DNA of 64,000 nucleotides from G965213525 sp965213525. Lineage in GTDB: Bacteria > Actinomycetota > Acidimicrobiia > Acidimicrobiales > Poriferisodalaceae. Position 1 is the stretch's first letter. Each line of letters starts with the position of its first letter. The DNA is taken from the NCBI GenBank assembly GCA_965213525.1, contig OZ243889.1, forward strand, positions 992,001 to 1,056,000. Reading direction: 5' to 3'. Positions 32,179 to 39,612 of the stretch are shown here, in pieces. The translations under genes were made by a program, and so were the position numbers. The notes beneath the pieces are model-generated. The model worked only from the letters and a program-made list of their open reading frames with translations, had not been told where the DNA came from and did not search any database.

Positions 32179-32934
32179 TCAGCGCTGTCCGCCATCGAGG
32201 CGCAGGATCGACCCCGTGCAGAAGCCGGACGCGTCGGAGGCGAAGTACAGCGCAGCCCCGATCACCTCGTCCGGGCGGCCGCCTCGCCCCAGGGCGATCG
32301 AGCGTGCGGCTTCCGCCTCGAACGCCTCCATGTCCCACGCCTCGGAGATGTCGGTGAGGAACGGCCCGGCCTGGATGCAGTTCACGCGCACCGACGGCCC
32401 GTAGGCCCGGGCCAGCGACACGGTGAGGTTGTTGAGGCCGGCCTTGGCCGCCCCGTAGGGGACCTCCCTCGGCGTCGGGCTCACCGCGGCGATCGACGAC
32501 ACGTTGATGATCGAACCGCCTCCTGAGGCGGCCATGTGCTCCCCGAGCAACGCCGAGAGGCGGAACGGGCCCTTCAGGTTGACGGCCACGACCTTGTCCC
32601 ACAGGTCCTCTGACACCTCGCCGAGCGAGGGGTACAGCGGCGACATCCCGGCGTTGTTGACCAGCACGTCCACATGGCCGAAGTGGTCGAGCGCCCGATG
32701 GGCCAGCTCGTCGTTGTCGCCCCACCGCCCGACGTGCGCGGCGACCGCCAGCGCCCGACGGCCGGTGCGCTCGGTGATCTCGGCGGCCACCGCCTCACAG
32801 GCGTCGAGCTTGCGGCTGGCCACCACGACGTCGGCGCCGGCCCCGGCGAAGGCCAGCGCCATCTCACGGCCCAGTCCGCGGCTTCCCCCGGTGATCACCG
32901 CCACCCGGTCGGTCAGATCGAACAGGTCGGTCAT
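32179..32934 (-). CDS. short-chain dehydrogenase/reductase
   Basis: 251-residue SDR. NAD(P) motif VAVITGGSRGLGREMALAF, structural motif VLVNNAGMSP, catalytic Ser in INVSSIAAVS and YxxxK in YGAAKAG. C-terminal GFCTGSILRLDGGQR is typical of classical SDRs of the FabG-like type. An Arg follows the Gly-rich loop and SRK lies after the second strand, suggesting NADP. The ATG overlaps the stop of the RidA gene (ATGA), making a two-gene operon. Substrate unknown. Confidence 0.88.
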   Translation of the reverse strand: MTDLFDLTDRVAVITGGSRGLGREMALAFAGAGADVVVASRKLDACEAVAAEITERTGRRALAVAAHVGRWGDNDELAHRALDHFGHVDVLVNNAGMSPLYPSLGEVSEDLWDKVVAVNLKGPFRLSALLGEHMAASGGGSIINVSSIAAVSPTPREVPYGAAKAGLNNLTVSLARAYGPSVRVNCIQAGPFLTDISEAWDMEAFEAEAARSIALGRGGRPDEVIGAALYFASDASGFCTGSILRLDGGQR

Positions 32935-33395
32935 GCCGAGCTCGCCGACGCCGGCTCGTCGCTGACCTGCGTCCCGGCGCTCGCCGACATCTCACCTCCG
33001 GCAGCCCCGGAGCGCACCGCCACCAGGGCGGCCTCGACCAGCCACTCCGGGTGGACGAGCCGCGGCACGGTGACGAGGGTGGAGGCAGCGAGGGTGTCGC
33101 CGAGGTACCGATCACGGGCCGCCATCACCGACTGGAGGTCGGTCTCGGCCGCCACCACGTAGGTGGTGACCGACACGACGTCCGCCGGCCCCATCTCGGC
33201 CTCGGCGACGATGGCCGCCAGGTTGGCCCACACCACCTCGGCCTGGGCGGCCAAGCCCTGGGGCACGGCGCCACCGGGCTCCACCGGCACCACGCCCGAG
33301 GTCCACAGCACCGCTCCGGGTGCCTCGCTCACCACGGCATGGGCGTAGTTGGCCGCAGGTGGGGCCAACCCGAACGGGGAGATCGTGCGCCTCAT
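32931..33395 (-). CDS. RidA/YjgF family protein
   Basis: 154-residue RidA-fold protein. VLWTSGVVPVEPGGAVPQGLAAQAEVVWANLAAIV and DVVSVTTYVVAAETDLQSV are family-like, and TLVTVPRLVHPEWLVEAALVAV fits the C-terminal strand. The Arg that binds the imine carboxylate in RidA itself is replaced in this region (VPRLVHP keeps an Arg). Members deaminate reactive enamines or act in catabolic pathways. The frame is open 14 codons further upstream, but ATG 33395 gives a normal N-terminus. It overlaps the SDR gene by four bases. Confidence 0.82.
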   Translation of the reverse strand: MRRTISPFGLAPPAANYAHAVVSEAPGAVLWTSGVVPVEPGGAVPQGLAAQAEVVWANLAAIVAEAEMGPADVVSVTTYVVAAETDLQSVMAARDRYLGDTLAASTLVTVPRLVHPEWLVEAALVAVRSGAAGGEMSASAGTQVSDEPASASSA

Positions 33396-33420
33396 CGACG
33401 GGCAGTGTCGCACGCCGCCG

Positions 33421-33426
33421 TAGCCT
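33421..33426 (+). promoter_or_regulatory. TAGCCT -10 hexamer, leaderless start of menB
   Basis: TAGCCT ends 9 nt before ATG 33436. The in-frame GTG that touches the hexamer (33427) would lie upstream of the transcription start. Confidence 0.5.
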
Positions 33427-33435
33427 GTGACGCCC

Positions 33436-34461
33436 ATGAACCCCGACGACGAGGGCCCGCCACAGCACGCCGAGGGCCCGCCACAGCAGGCCGAGCGCTC
33501 GCCTGACGACGCCGGAGGCGCCGACGAAGCCGGCTCGGGGCCGGGCGGTCACCGGGCCGGCGTCTCCGAGCTGTTCGACCCGGCCGCATGGCACTCGGTG
33601 AGCGAGGTCGGCCCGCTGACCGACATCACCTACCACCGGGCAGTCGACCAGGGCACCGTGAGGGTCGCCTTCGACCGACCAGAGGTGCGCAACGCCTTCA
33701 GACCCCACACCGTCGACGAGCTGCACCGCTGCCTCGACCACGCCCGCCAGAGCCCTGACGTGGGCTGCGTGCTGCTCACCGGCAACGGCCCGTCGCCCCG
33801 TGACGGCGGATGGGCCTTCTGCTCGGGCGGCGACCAGCGCGTCCGCGGGCGGGACGGCTACCGGTACGCAGACGGTGACACGCCGGCCAGCATCGACCCG
33901 GCTCGCTCGGGTCGACTGCACATCCTGGAGGTGCAGCGCCTCATCCGCTTCATGCCCAAGGTGGTGATCTGCGTCGTGCCCGGTTGGGCCGCCGGCGGCG
34001 GGCACAGCCTGCACGTGGTGTGCGACCTCACCCTGGCCAGCCGCCAGCACGCCCGCTTCAAGCAGACCGACGCCGACGTGGCCAGCTTCGACGGCGGCTA
34101 CGGCTCGGCCTACCTCGCCCGCATGGTCGGCCAGAAGCGAGCGCGAGAGATCTTCTTCCTCGGCCGAGCCCACACCGCCGAGGAGATGGTCTCGATGGGC
34201 GCGGTGAACGCCGCCGTCGACCACGACGACCTCGAACGGGTGGCCCTGAAGTGGGCGGCAGAGGTCAACGCCAAGAGCCCGACGGCCAACCGGATGCTGA
34301 AGTACGCGTTCAACCTCGTCGACGACGGCCTCGTGGGCCAGCAGCTCTTCGCCGGCGAGGCGACGCGGCTGGCCTACGGCACCGATGAGGCCGCCGAGGG
34401 TCGCGACGCCTTCCTCGAACGACGAGCCCCTGACTGGTCTGACGTCCCCCACCACTACTGA
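33436..34461 (+). CDS. menB: 1,4-dihydroxy-2-naphthoyl-CoA synthase
   Basis: Cyclises o-succinylbenzoyl-CoA in menaquinone synthesis. 341 residues, longer than usual because of a 45-residue Pro/Glu-rich N-terminal tail. The crotonase body shows VAFDRPEVRNAFRPHTVDEL, the MenB-specific loop WAFCSGGDQRVRGRDGYRY, VPGWAAGGGHSLHVVCDLT and FDGGYGSAYLARMVGQKRA. The diagnostic C-terminus includes LVGQQLFAGEATRLAYGTDE. A 21-bp tandem duplication (33451-33492) within the tail gives EGPPQHA followed by EGPPQQA. Other men genes are not in the window. Its last seven bases overlap the convergent tag gene. Confidence 0.92.
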   Translation: MNPDDEGPPQHAEGPPQQAERSPDDAGGADEAGSGPGGHRAGVSELFDPAAWHSVSEVGPLTDITYHRAVDQGTVRVAFDRPEVRNAFRPHTVDELHRCLDHARQSPDVGCVLLTGNGPSPRDGGWAFCSGGDQRVRGRDGYRYADGDTPASIDPARSGRLHILEVQRLIRFMPKVVICVVPGWAAGGGHSLHVVCDLTLASRQHARFKQTDADVASFDGGYGSAYLARMVGQKRAREIFFLGRAHTAEEMVSMGAVNAAVDHDDLERVALKWAAEVNAKSPTANRMLKYAFNLVDDGLVGQQLFAGEATRLAYGTDEAAEGRDAFLERRAPDWSDVPHHY

Positions 34462-35168
34462 CCCCGAACGGCCCGAGCGACCGGCGCGCCCGCTCGGCGC
34501 CCTTGCGGGCCGTGCCCGGACGCCTGGGCCAGTTCGGGCCCGGCCAGGTCGACCTCGGCACGGGCGGCCGCACAGATCGGACGCCACTCGCACCCGTCGA
34601 GGTGGTCGTTGACGATGCCCACGGCCTGCATGGCGGCGTACGCGGTCGTCGGGCCGATGTAGTGCCAGCCGCGGCGCCGGAGGTCGTCGGCCATGGCCAC
34701 CGAGGTGGGCGTCGCCGAGGGGACGGGCGCGGTGGCCGGGCCCCGCTCTGTCGGTGGCGGCTGCCACGACCACACGTAGGCGGCGAAGGATCCCTCCTGC
34801 GCGGCGATCTCGATGCACCGACCCGCGTTGTGGACCGCCGCTTCGATCTTGCGCCGATGACGCACGATGCCGGCGTCACCGAGGAGCCGTTCGACGTCGG
34901 CCTCCCCGAAGTCGGCGACGGTTGCGGGATCGAAGCCGGCGAACGCTCGGCGGAACGCCGGACGCTTGCGCAGGATCGTCAACCAGCTCAGCCCGGACTG
35001 GAACCCCTCGAGGCAGAACCGCTCGAACAAGGCCGGGTCATCCAACACCGGACGCCCCCACTCGCGGTCGTGGTAGGCGACGTAGTCGTCGCTGCCCCCG
35101 GGCCACCAGCACCGTCGGCGGCCGTCGGCCCCGACCACCACGCCTCTCGAGGGCTCTTCGTCGTCCAT
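34455..35168 (-). CDS. tag: DNA-3-methyladenine glycosylase I
   Basis: Removes 3-methyladenine from alkylated DNA. 237 residues. The zinc-binding Cys and His of the N-terminus are spaced 13 apart in CWWPGGSDDYVAYHDREWG, as in E. coli Tag (Cys4, His17). The C-terminal pair is in DHLDGCEW (His and Cys 4 apart). LFERFCLEGFQSGLSW carries the conserved Glu, and GWHYIGPTTAYAAMQAVG is the substrate pocket. About 30 residues between these (QPPPTERGPATAPV) are a low-complexity insert. Together with the AlkB-like gene it gives the window two alkylation-repair enzymes. It follows the DUF2510 gene by 25 bases. Confidence 0.93.
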   Translation of the reverse strand: MDDEEPSRGVVVGADGRRRCWWPGGSDDYVAYHDREWGRPVLDDPALFERFCLEGFQSGLSWLTILRKRPAFRRAFAGFDPATVADFGEADVERLLGDAGIVRHRRKIEAAVHNAGRCIEIAAQEGSFAAYVWSWQPPPTERGPATAPVPSATPTSVAMADDLRRRGWHYIGPTTAYAAMQAVGIVNDHLDGCEWRPICAAARAEVDLAGPELAQASGHGPQGRRAGAPVARAVRGQ

Positions 35169-35193
35169 GGCCCCATCCTCGCCGGGGGCTGTG

Positions 35194-35736
35194 TCACTCG
35201 TCCTGGTCGTCGACGGCGTCGGAGATGCCGTCGACCACGTCGCCGATGAGCTCGGCCGTGCCGATGTTGAGCGCCACCTGCAGGATGAACCACAAGATGC
35301 CGAGCACGAGAGCCAGCAACAGCGCCCGCTTGATCCAGACCGTGAACCGGTTGACGCTCTCGTAGAACAGCGGTCCGATGTCTCGCGTCGCTCCCCGCAC
35401 CTCACCCACCACCCGGTCCACCCCACCCCGAGCGGTGTCCTCGATCGACGCCGTCGCCCGCCGCATCTCCTCTTGGGTCGTGGTCCGCACGACCTCGGCG
35501 ATCCGATCGAGCTCGGCGTCGCGACCCCTGCCCACGCTGCCGCGCGCCACCCGCGAGGCGCCGGCACCGGCGCCGGCGTGCGCGATGTCGTCCACGCCCA
35601 CGTCCGAGGGCCGGGTCGCCGTCGCACCCCGTCCCCGGAAGCTCTGGGACCAGTCGTCGCCGTCCCACCACCGCAGACGGGTCCCGCCCTCGGGGTCGGG
35701 GTACCAGCCCGGTTCGGCCAGCGCGCCGTCGACCAC
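35194..35736 (-). CDS. DUF2510 domain membrane protein
   Basis: 180-residue protein. The N-terminal DUF2510 motif is clear: EPGWYPDPEGGTRLRWWDGDDWSQ. A charged, possibly coiled region (about 70-125) follows, then one transmembrane helix, ALLLALVLGILWFILQVAL (about 138-157), and an acidic C-terminus. DUF2510 domains are common in actinobacterial membrane proteins and their role is unknown. It lies between the SPFH gene (14-base gap) and tag (25-base gap), all on the minus strand. Confidence 0.8.
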   Translation of the reverse strand: MVDGALAEPGWYPDPEGGTRLRWWDGDDWSQSFRGRGATATRPSDVGVDDIAHAGAGAGASRVARGSVGRGRDAELDRIAEVVRTTTQEEMRRATASIEDTARGGVDRVVGEVRGATRDIGPLFYESVNRFTVWIKRALLLALVLGILWFILQVALNIGTAELIGDVVDGISDAVDDQDE

Positions 35737-35750
35737 GTGCTCCGCCGCCC

Positions 35751-36776
35751 TCAGGACCCGACCGGGGGCGGCAGATCGACCCGGTCGGCCGGATCGGGCA
35801 CGGTCACACCCGTTCGGGGTCCGGTCGCAGCCGCCTCGCCGTTCAGGCTGAACGTCTCACCGACCGCGGCCAGGGTGCCGAGCAGCGACGAGTAGTCCGC
35901 CGGCACGACCAGCTTGGTGGCCCGCCCGTCGGCCAGGGCCTCGAGCGCCGCCAGGTACTCCACGGTGATGACCGCCCCCGTCGGGTCGGCCGCCTTGATG
36001 CCCTCGAGGCGCTGGCGGGCCCCGATGCCCTCCCCCTCGCCGACCAGTGCGAGGCGCAGCTTCTCGGCCTCGGCTCGCAGGCGGATGGCGTCGGCGTCGC
36101 CCTCGGCGTCGAGCACCGCCGCGGTCTTGCGCCCCTCGGCGGCCAGCACCGCCGAACGCTTCTCGCCCTCGGCTCGGGCGATGGCGGCCTCACGGAAGCC
36201 GTTGGCCTCGGTGACGGTGGCCCTCCGGTCGCGCTCGGCGCGCATCTGGGCGTGCATGGCGTTGACGACCTCGGTCGGGGGGTCGATCCGCTGGATCTCG
36301 ACGCGCACCACCCGTACGCCCCACTTGTCGGTGGCGTCGTCGAGCACCTCGCGCAACGCCGTGTTGATGGTGTCGCGAGAGGTGAGCGCGGTGTCGAGCT
36401 CGAGGTCGCCGATGAGGTTTCGCAGGTTGGTCTGGGCCAGCTTGGTGATGGCGGTGAAGAAGTCGGCGACGTTGTAGACGAGGCGCTGGGGGTCGGTGGC
36501 CTCGTAGTAGACGACCGCATCGACCGAGACCACGACGTTGTCGGCGGTGATGACCTCCTGGGGCGGCACGTCGACGACCTGTTCGCGCATGTCGACCAGG
36601 CGCATCGTGTCGACGAACGGGAAGATGAGGTGAAAGCCCGGTTCCTTGGTGGTCTTGTAGCGACCGAGGCGCTCGATGAGGCCCCGCTGGTAGGGCCTCA
36701 CGATCTTGAGCCCGGTGGCGAGGATGCCCAGCCCGACGATCAACAGGGCGGCGAGGACGATGGCAGCGGGGTTCAC
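35751..36776 (-). CDS. SPFH/Band 7 (stomatin-like) membrane protein
   Basis: 341-residue protein. It has an N-terminal membrane anchor (IVLAALLIVGLGILATGL), then the Band 7 domain with VRPYQRGLIERLGRYKTTKEPGFHLIFPFVD and VDMREQVVDVPPQEVITADN, and a long Ala/Glu-rich coiled coil (about 195-265, AIARAEGEKRSAVLAAEG). These form large ring or cage assemblies that organise membrane proteases and microdomains. The GTG start overlaps the stop of the NfeD gene, the usual partner, so the pair is a standard NfeD-SPFH operon. Confidence 0.92.
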   Translation of the reverse strand: MNPAAIVLAALLIVGLGILATGLKIVRPYQRGLIERLGRYKTTKEPGFHLIFPFVDTMRLVDMREQVVDVPPQEVITADNVVVSVDAVVYYEATDPQRLVYNVADFFTAITKLAQTNLRNLIGDLELDTALTSRDTINTALREVLDDATDKWGVRVVRVEIQRIDPPTEVVNAMHAQMRAERDRRATVTEANGFREAAIARAEGEKRSAVLAAEGRKTAAVLDAEGDADAIRLRAEAEKLRLALVGEGEGIGARQRLEGIKAADPTGAVITVEYLAALEALADGRATKLVVPADYSSLLGTLAAVGETFSLNGEAAATGPRTGVTVPDPADRVDLPPPVGS

Positions 36777-37267
36777 CCGGGGCCTCCTTGGTAGACGTCG
36801 GCCGCGGCGCGCACCACGACCCGGGTGCCGCGCACGGCGATGACCTCGACGAGGGTGCCAGCCACCATGGGCGCCCCGTCGGACACCGCCCGCCACGTCT
36901 CGCCCTCGACCGCCACCGCCCCGCTCGAGGGTGCGCTGCGGGGCGGGATGTCGGTGGTGACGGTGCCCTGCATGCCGACGAGGCGCTCTGCTCCCACGCC
37001 GGGGGGCAGGTCGCGCTCGGCGACGAAGCGCTTGGCCCATCGGTAGGCCAGGGCGAACAGGGCCACGCCGCCGATGACGAACACCGCCCACTGCAGATCG
37101 GCCGACACCCCGGCGAAGCCGAGCAGCGAGGCGGCGAAGGCCGAGACGGCGAAGGGTGCCAGGACGAAGGTCCCGGCGATGAGGGTGAGCTCCAACAAGG
37201 CGAAGACGACGGCGATCGTCAGCCAGATCCACGGCCACAGATCGAGGTCGATCCCTAGATCGAACAC
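36773..37267 (-). CDS. NfeD-like membrane protein
   Basis: 164-residue protein. Hydrophobic segments WPWIWLTIAVVFALLELTLI, FVLAPFAVSAFAASLLGFAG and WAVFVIGGVALFALAYRW form the NfeD membrane part. A C-terminal OB-fold follows (LVGMQGTVTTDIPP, GAVAVEGETWRAVSDGAPMVAGTLVEVIAVRG). This is the short NfeD1b form without protease. It works with the SPFH protein encoded downstream with a GTGA overlap. GTG 37267 is preceded by TAGGCT at leaderless spacing. Confidence 0.88.
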   Translation of the reverse strand: MFDLGIDLDLWPWIWLTIAVVFALLELTLIAGTFVLAPFAVSAFAASLLGFAGVSADLQWAVFVIGGVALFALAYRWAKRFVAERDLPPGVGAERLVGMQGTVTTDIPPRSAPSSGAVAVEGETWRAVSDGAPMVAGTLVEVIAVRGTRVVVRAAADVYQGGPG

Positions 37268-37274
37268 GTCGTCG

Positions 37275-37280
37275 AGCCTA
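37275..37280 (-). promoter_or_regulatory. TAGGCT -10 hexamer, leaderless start of nfeD-SPFH operon
   Basis: On the minus strand TAGGCT is followed by 7 nt and GTG 37267. Confidence 0.6.
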
Positions 37281-37388
37281 CGGGCGGTGGTCTGGTCGTG
37301 CGTGGCCCGGCGCGTCCCTGATCATCGCGACGCACCCCCGGCGCCACAGCATCGTGGACCGTGGAGGGATCAGCCCCCGAGCGTCGTG

Positions 37389-38141
37389 CTACGCCCAGCC
37401 CCCGGCATAGGGGACGAAGGCGCCGGTCTGGAAGCCGCTCGAGCCGTCGAGGAAGACGGCGCAGAAGGCGGCCAGCTCCTCCATGGTGCCGAGTCGGCCC
37501 AACGGCACCTGGCGGGTGATCCGCTCCAGGCGCTCGGGGTCGTCCTCGATGCGGCTGGCCGCCCGGAACGCGGGGAAGTCCATGAAGTTCGTGCCCACGG
37601 CGTTCACCTGGACGCCCCGTCCGGCGATCTCGGCGGCCACGTTGGCCACCAACATGTTGGCCCCGGCCCGGGTCGCTGAGTACAGCGGCGCACCCGGGGT
37701 CGGGCGCGCACCCGAGGCCGAGGTCAAGATCAACACCTGGCCGGCACCGGCGTCGACCATGGGCTGCGCGACGGCCCGCAGGAACCGGTAGGGCGCCTCC
37801 AGGTTGCCCCGCACGACCACGTGGAGGTCCTCGACGGTCGAGTCGGTGAAGCGCCCGAGGCGGATCGTGCCGGTCGAGCAGGTGGCGGCATCGATGCGGC
37901 CGAAGCGGTCGAGGGTGGCGGCGACGAGGCGCTCTGCGCTGGCCTCGACGGCGAGGTCGGCGACGCCGTCGACGACCTCGACCGCCGATCCCGCCTCGAC
38001 CAGCTCGTCGGCGAGGCCCTCGGCGGGATCACCGAGGACCAGGTCGTGGCCCCGGTCGGCCAGCACCCTGGCCAACGCCGGCCCGACGTACTGCCCGGCC
38101 CCGGCCACCAGGGCGACACGGCGAGGCACGGGCGGCACCAT
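37389..38141 (-). CDS. atypical SDR-family protein lacking the catalytic lysine
   Basis: 250-residue SDR-fold protein. The cofactor loop is VALVAGAGQYVGPALARVLADRG, and the C-terminus GSSGFQTGAFVPYAGGWA follows the SDR pattern. The active site differs: the motif is YSATRAG, with Arg in place of the usual Lys of YxxxK. The NNAG element is also changed (ATCSTGTIRLG). The Ser before the Tyr is present (LTSASGARP). It may still bind cofactor with altered chemistry, or may not be a dehydrogenase. It is divergent from the acyl-CoA dehydrogenase-like gene, with 26 bases between starts. Confidence 0.75.
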   Translation of the reverse strand: MVPPVPRRVALVAGAGQYVGPALARVLADRGHDLVLGDPAEGLADELVEAGSAVEVVDGVADLAVEASAERLVAATLDRFGRIDAATCSTGTIRLGRFTDSTVEDLHVVVRGNLEAPYRFLRAVAQPMVDAGAGQVLILTSASGARPTPGAPLYSATRAGANMLVANVAAEIAGRGVQVNAVGTNFMDFPAFRAASRIEDDPERLERITRQVPLGRLGTMEELAAFCAVFLDGSSGFQTGAFVPYAGGWA

Positions 38142-38154
38142 AGCCGGCCGCTCG

Positions 38155-38160
38155 TAGGGT
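38155..38160 (+). promoter_or_regulatory. TAGGGT -10 hexamer, leaderless start of acyl-CoA dehydrogenase-like gene
   Basis: TAGGGT ends 7 nt before GTG 38168, in the 26-base gap of a divergent gene pair. Confidence 0.55.
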
Positions 38161-38167
38161 CCATGGG

Positions 38168-39238
38168 GTGGTCGAGCGCCCCGAGCAGCTCCTGGCTGCG
38201 GCCGCCCGCGTCGCCGACGAGGTGCTCGCGCCCTCGGCCCAGATCGTCGACCAGGCCGACATCGTCCCCCACGCCCACCTGGTGGCCCTCGCAGACGCCG
38301 GGCTGATGGGCATCGCCGGTCCCCGTCGGGCCGGGGGCAGCGACCTCGCACCCCAGCACCGACGCCAGGTGCAGCGCCTGCTCGGCGGAGGGTGCGGAGC
38401 CACGACGTTCGTGTGGGCCCAGCACCACGGCGCGATCGGGCTGTTGCGCGACTCACCGGCGCGAGGTCTGCGTGAGCGGTGGTTGGGTCCGCTGTGCCAG
38501 GGCGATGCCCTGGCCGGGACGGCCTTCGCCCACCTGCGCCGACCCGGGCCACCTGCGGTGTCAGCTCTCCCCGACGGCGATGGCTGGCGCCTCGAGGGAC
38601 GGGCGCCGTGGGCCACGTCGTGGGGGCTCGCCGACTGCTACTCGCTGGCGGCCCGCACCGCTGATGGCCACATCGTCTGGGCCGTCGTGGCCGGTGAGGA
38701 GCGTCCCGGGATGACCGCCGGCCCCGCCCAGCGCCTCTCGGTGCTGTCGGCTACCGCCACCGTCGAGCTCGTCTTCGACGGCTGCCGGGTGGCCGCCGAG
38801 GAGGTGGCGGCCGTGCTCGACGTGGCCCGGTGGGCGGGGCCGGATCGCCAGCGGGCGGCGCGCCTGAACCCCTCGGCGCTCGGGGTCGCAGACCGGTGCG
38901 TCCTGCTGCTCGCCGACGGCGACGAACCTGCACGGGGCGCAGCTGCGCGCCTCGGCTCGGCCCTGCGCGCCTGGACCGCCGCCGACGAGGCCATGGCGGC
39001 TGAACCTGGCGCTACGGTCGCCGAGCTGGCGACGCACCGGGCCGCTGGCCTCGATCTGGTGCTGCGCACTGCCGCCACCCTGTTGGCGGCGGTCAGTGGC
39101 CGAGGCCTCGCCCTCGACCACCCCGCCCAACGCCTGCACCGAGAAGCTGCGTTCTACGTGGTGCAGGCCCAGACCACCGACGGACGGATGGCGGCGCTCG
39201 GGTCGTGGGCCGACCACGGCGACGAACCGTCCCGCTAG
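38168..39238 (+). CDS. acyl-CoA dehydrogenase-like protein
   Basis: 356-residue flavoprotein-fold protein. Residues 1-110 resemble the helical N-domain (VALADAGLMGIAGPRRAGGSDLAP, GATTFVWAQHHGAIGLL). The middle beta domain has DGDGWRLEGRAPWATSWGLADCYSLAAR. The C-domain ends QRLHREAAFYVVQAQTTDGR. The usual FAD loop and catalytic Glu are not obvious, so it belongs to a divergent branch (monooxygenase or hydroxylase-like members exist). The ferredoxin gene follows on the same strand and might supply electrons, but that pairing is only positional. Confidence 0.72.
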   Translation: MVERPEQLLAAAARVADEVLAPSAQIVDQADIVPHAHLVALADAGLMGIAGPRRAGGSDLAPQHRRQVQRLLGGGCGATTFVWAQHHGAIGLLRDSPARGLRERWLGPLCQGDALAGTAFAHLRRPGPPAVSALPDGDGWRLEGRAPWATSWGLADCYSLAARTADGHIVWAVVAGEERPGMTAGPAQRLSVLSATATVELVFDGCRVAAEEVAAVLDVARWAGPDRQRAARLNPSALGVADRCVLLLADGDEPARGAAARLGSALRAWTAADEAMAAEPGATVAELATHRAAGLDLVLRTAATLLAAVSGRGLALDHPAQRLHREAAFYVVQAQTTDGRMAALGSWADHGDEPSR

Positions 39239-39251
39239 CGTCGCCACAGCA

Positions 39252-39269
39252 GCCAGCTGACCTGCTGGC
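39252..39269 (+). terminator. hairpin in the ferredoxin leader
   Basis: GCCAGC (39252-39257) pairs with GCTGGC (39264-39269) over a 6-nt loop. It is located just after the acyl-CoA dehydrogenase-like stop and after a TAGCGT hexamer (39237-39242), so it could end the upstream transcript or shape the ferredoxin leader. Confidence 0.3.
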
Positions 39270-39290
39270 GCCACCGGGGGGAGCGAGCAC

Positions 39291-39491
39291 GTGCGCATCC
39301 GAGTCGACTCCGACAAGTGCCAGGGCCACAACCGCTGCTACGCCCTGGCGCCCGAGCTGTTCGACGTCGACGACTACGGCCTCGCCGAGGCCACCAACGA
39401 CGGCGTCGTCCCCGAGGGCTCCGAGGACGACGCCCAGCTGGCGATCGACAACTGCCCGGAGTTCGCCATCGAGGTCGTCGGATCGAGCTGA
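39291..39491 (+). CDS. ferredoxin, 3Fe-4S/4Fe-4S small type (P450-partner-like)
   Basis: 66-residue ferredoxin carrying electrons to a monooxygenase or similar. Cluster ligands are in DKCQGHNRCYALAPELF and DNCPEFAI: three cysteines with a His where the fourth would be (CxxHxxC...CP), the pattern of actinobacterial single-cluster ferredoxins that serve cytochrome P450s. No P450 gene is in the window. A Shine-Dalgarno-like GGGGGGAGCG precedes the GTG start, and TAGCGT at 39237-39242 is its likely promoter, giving a leader of about 45 nt. Confidence 0.9.
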   Translation: MRIRVDSDKCQGHNRCYALAPELFDVDDYGLAEATNDGVVPEGSEDDAQLAIDNCPEFAIEVVGSS

Positions 39492-39612
39492 CCGTGGCCC
39501 TCGACGGCCCGCTCGCGCCGAACGCCCGCCGTCGAGCGCCAGCCCACCCCCGACCGGCACGGGCCACCACCGACGGCGACGATCGGCCCGGTCGCCCCAG
39601 GAGAGGCACCTG

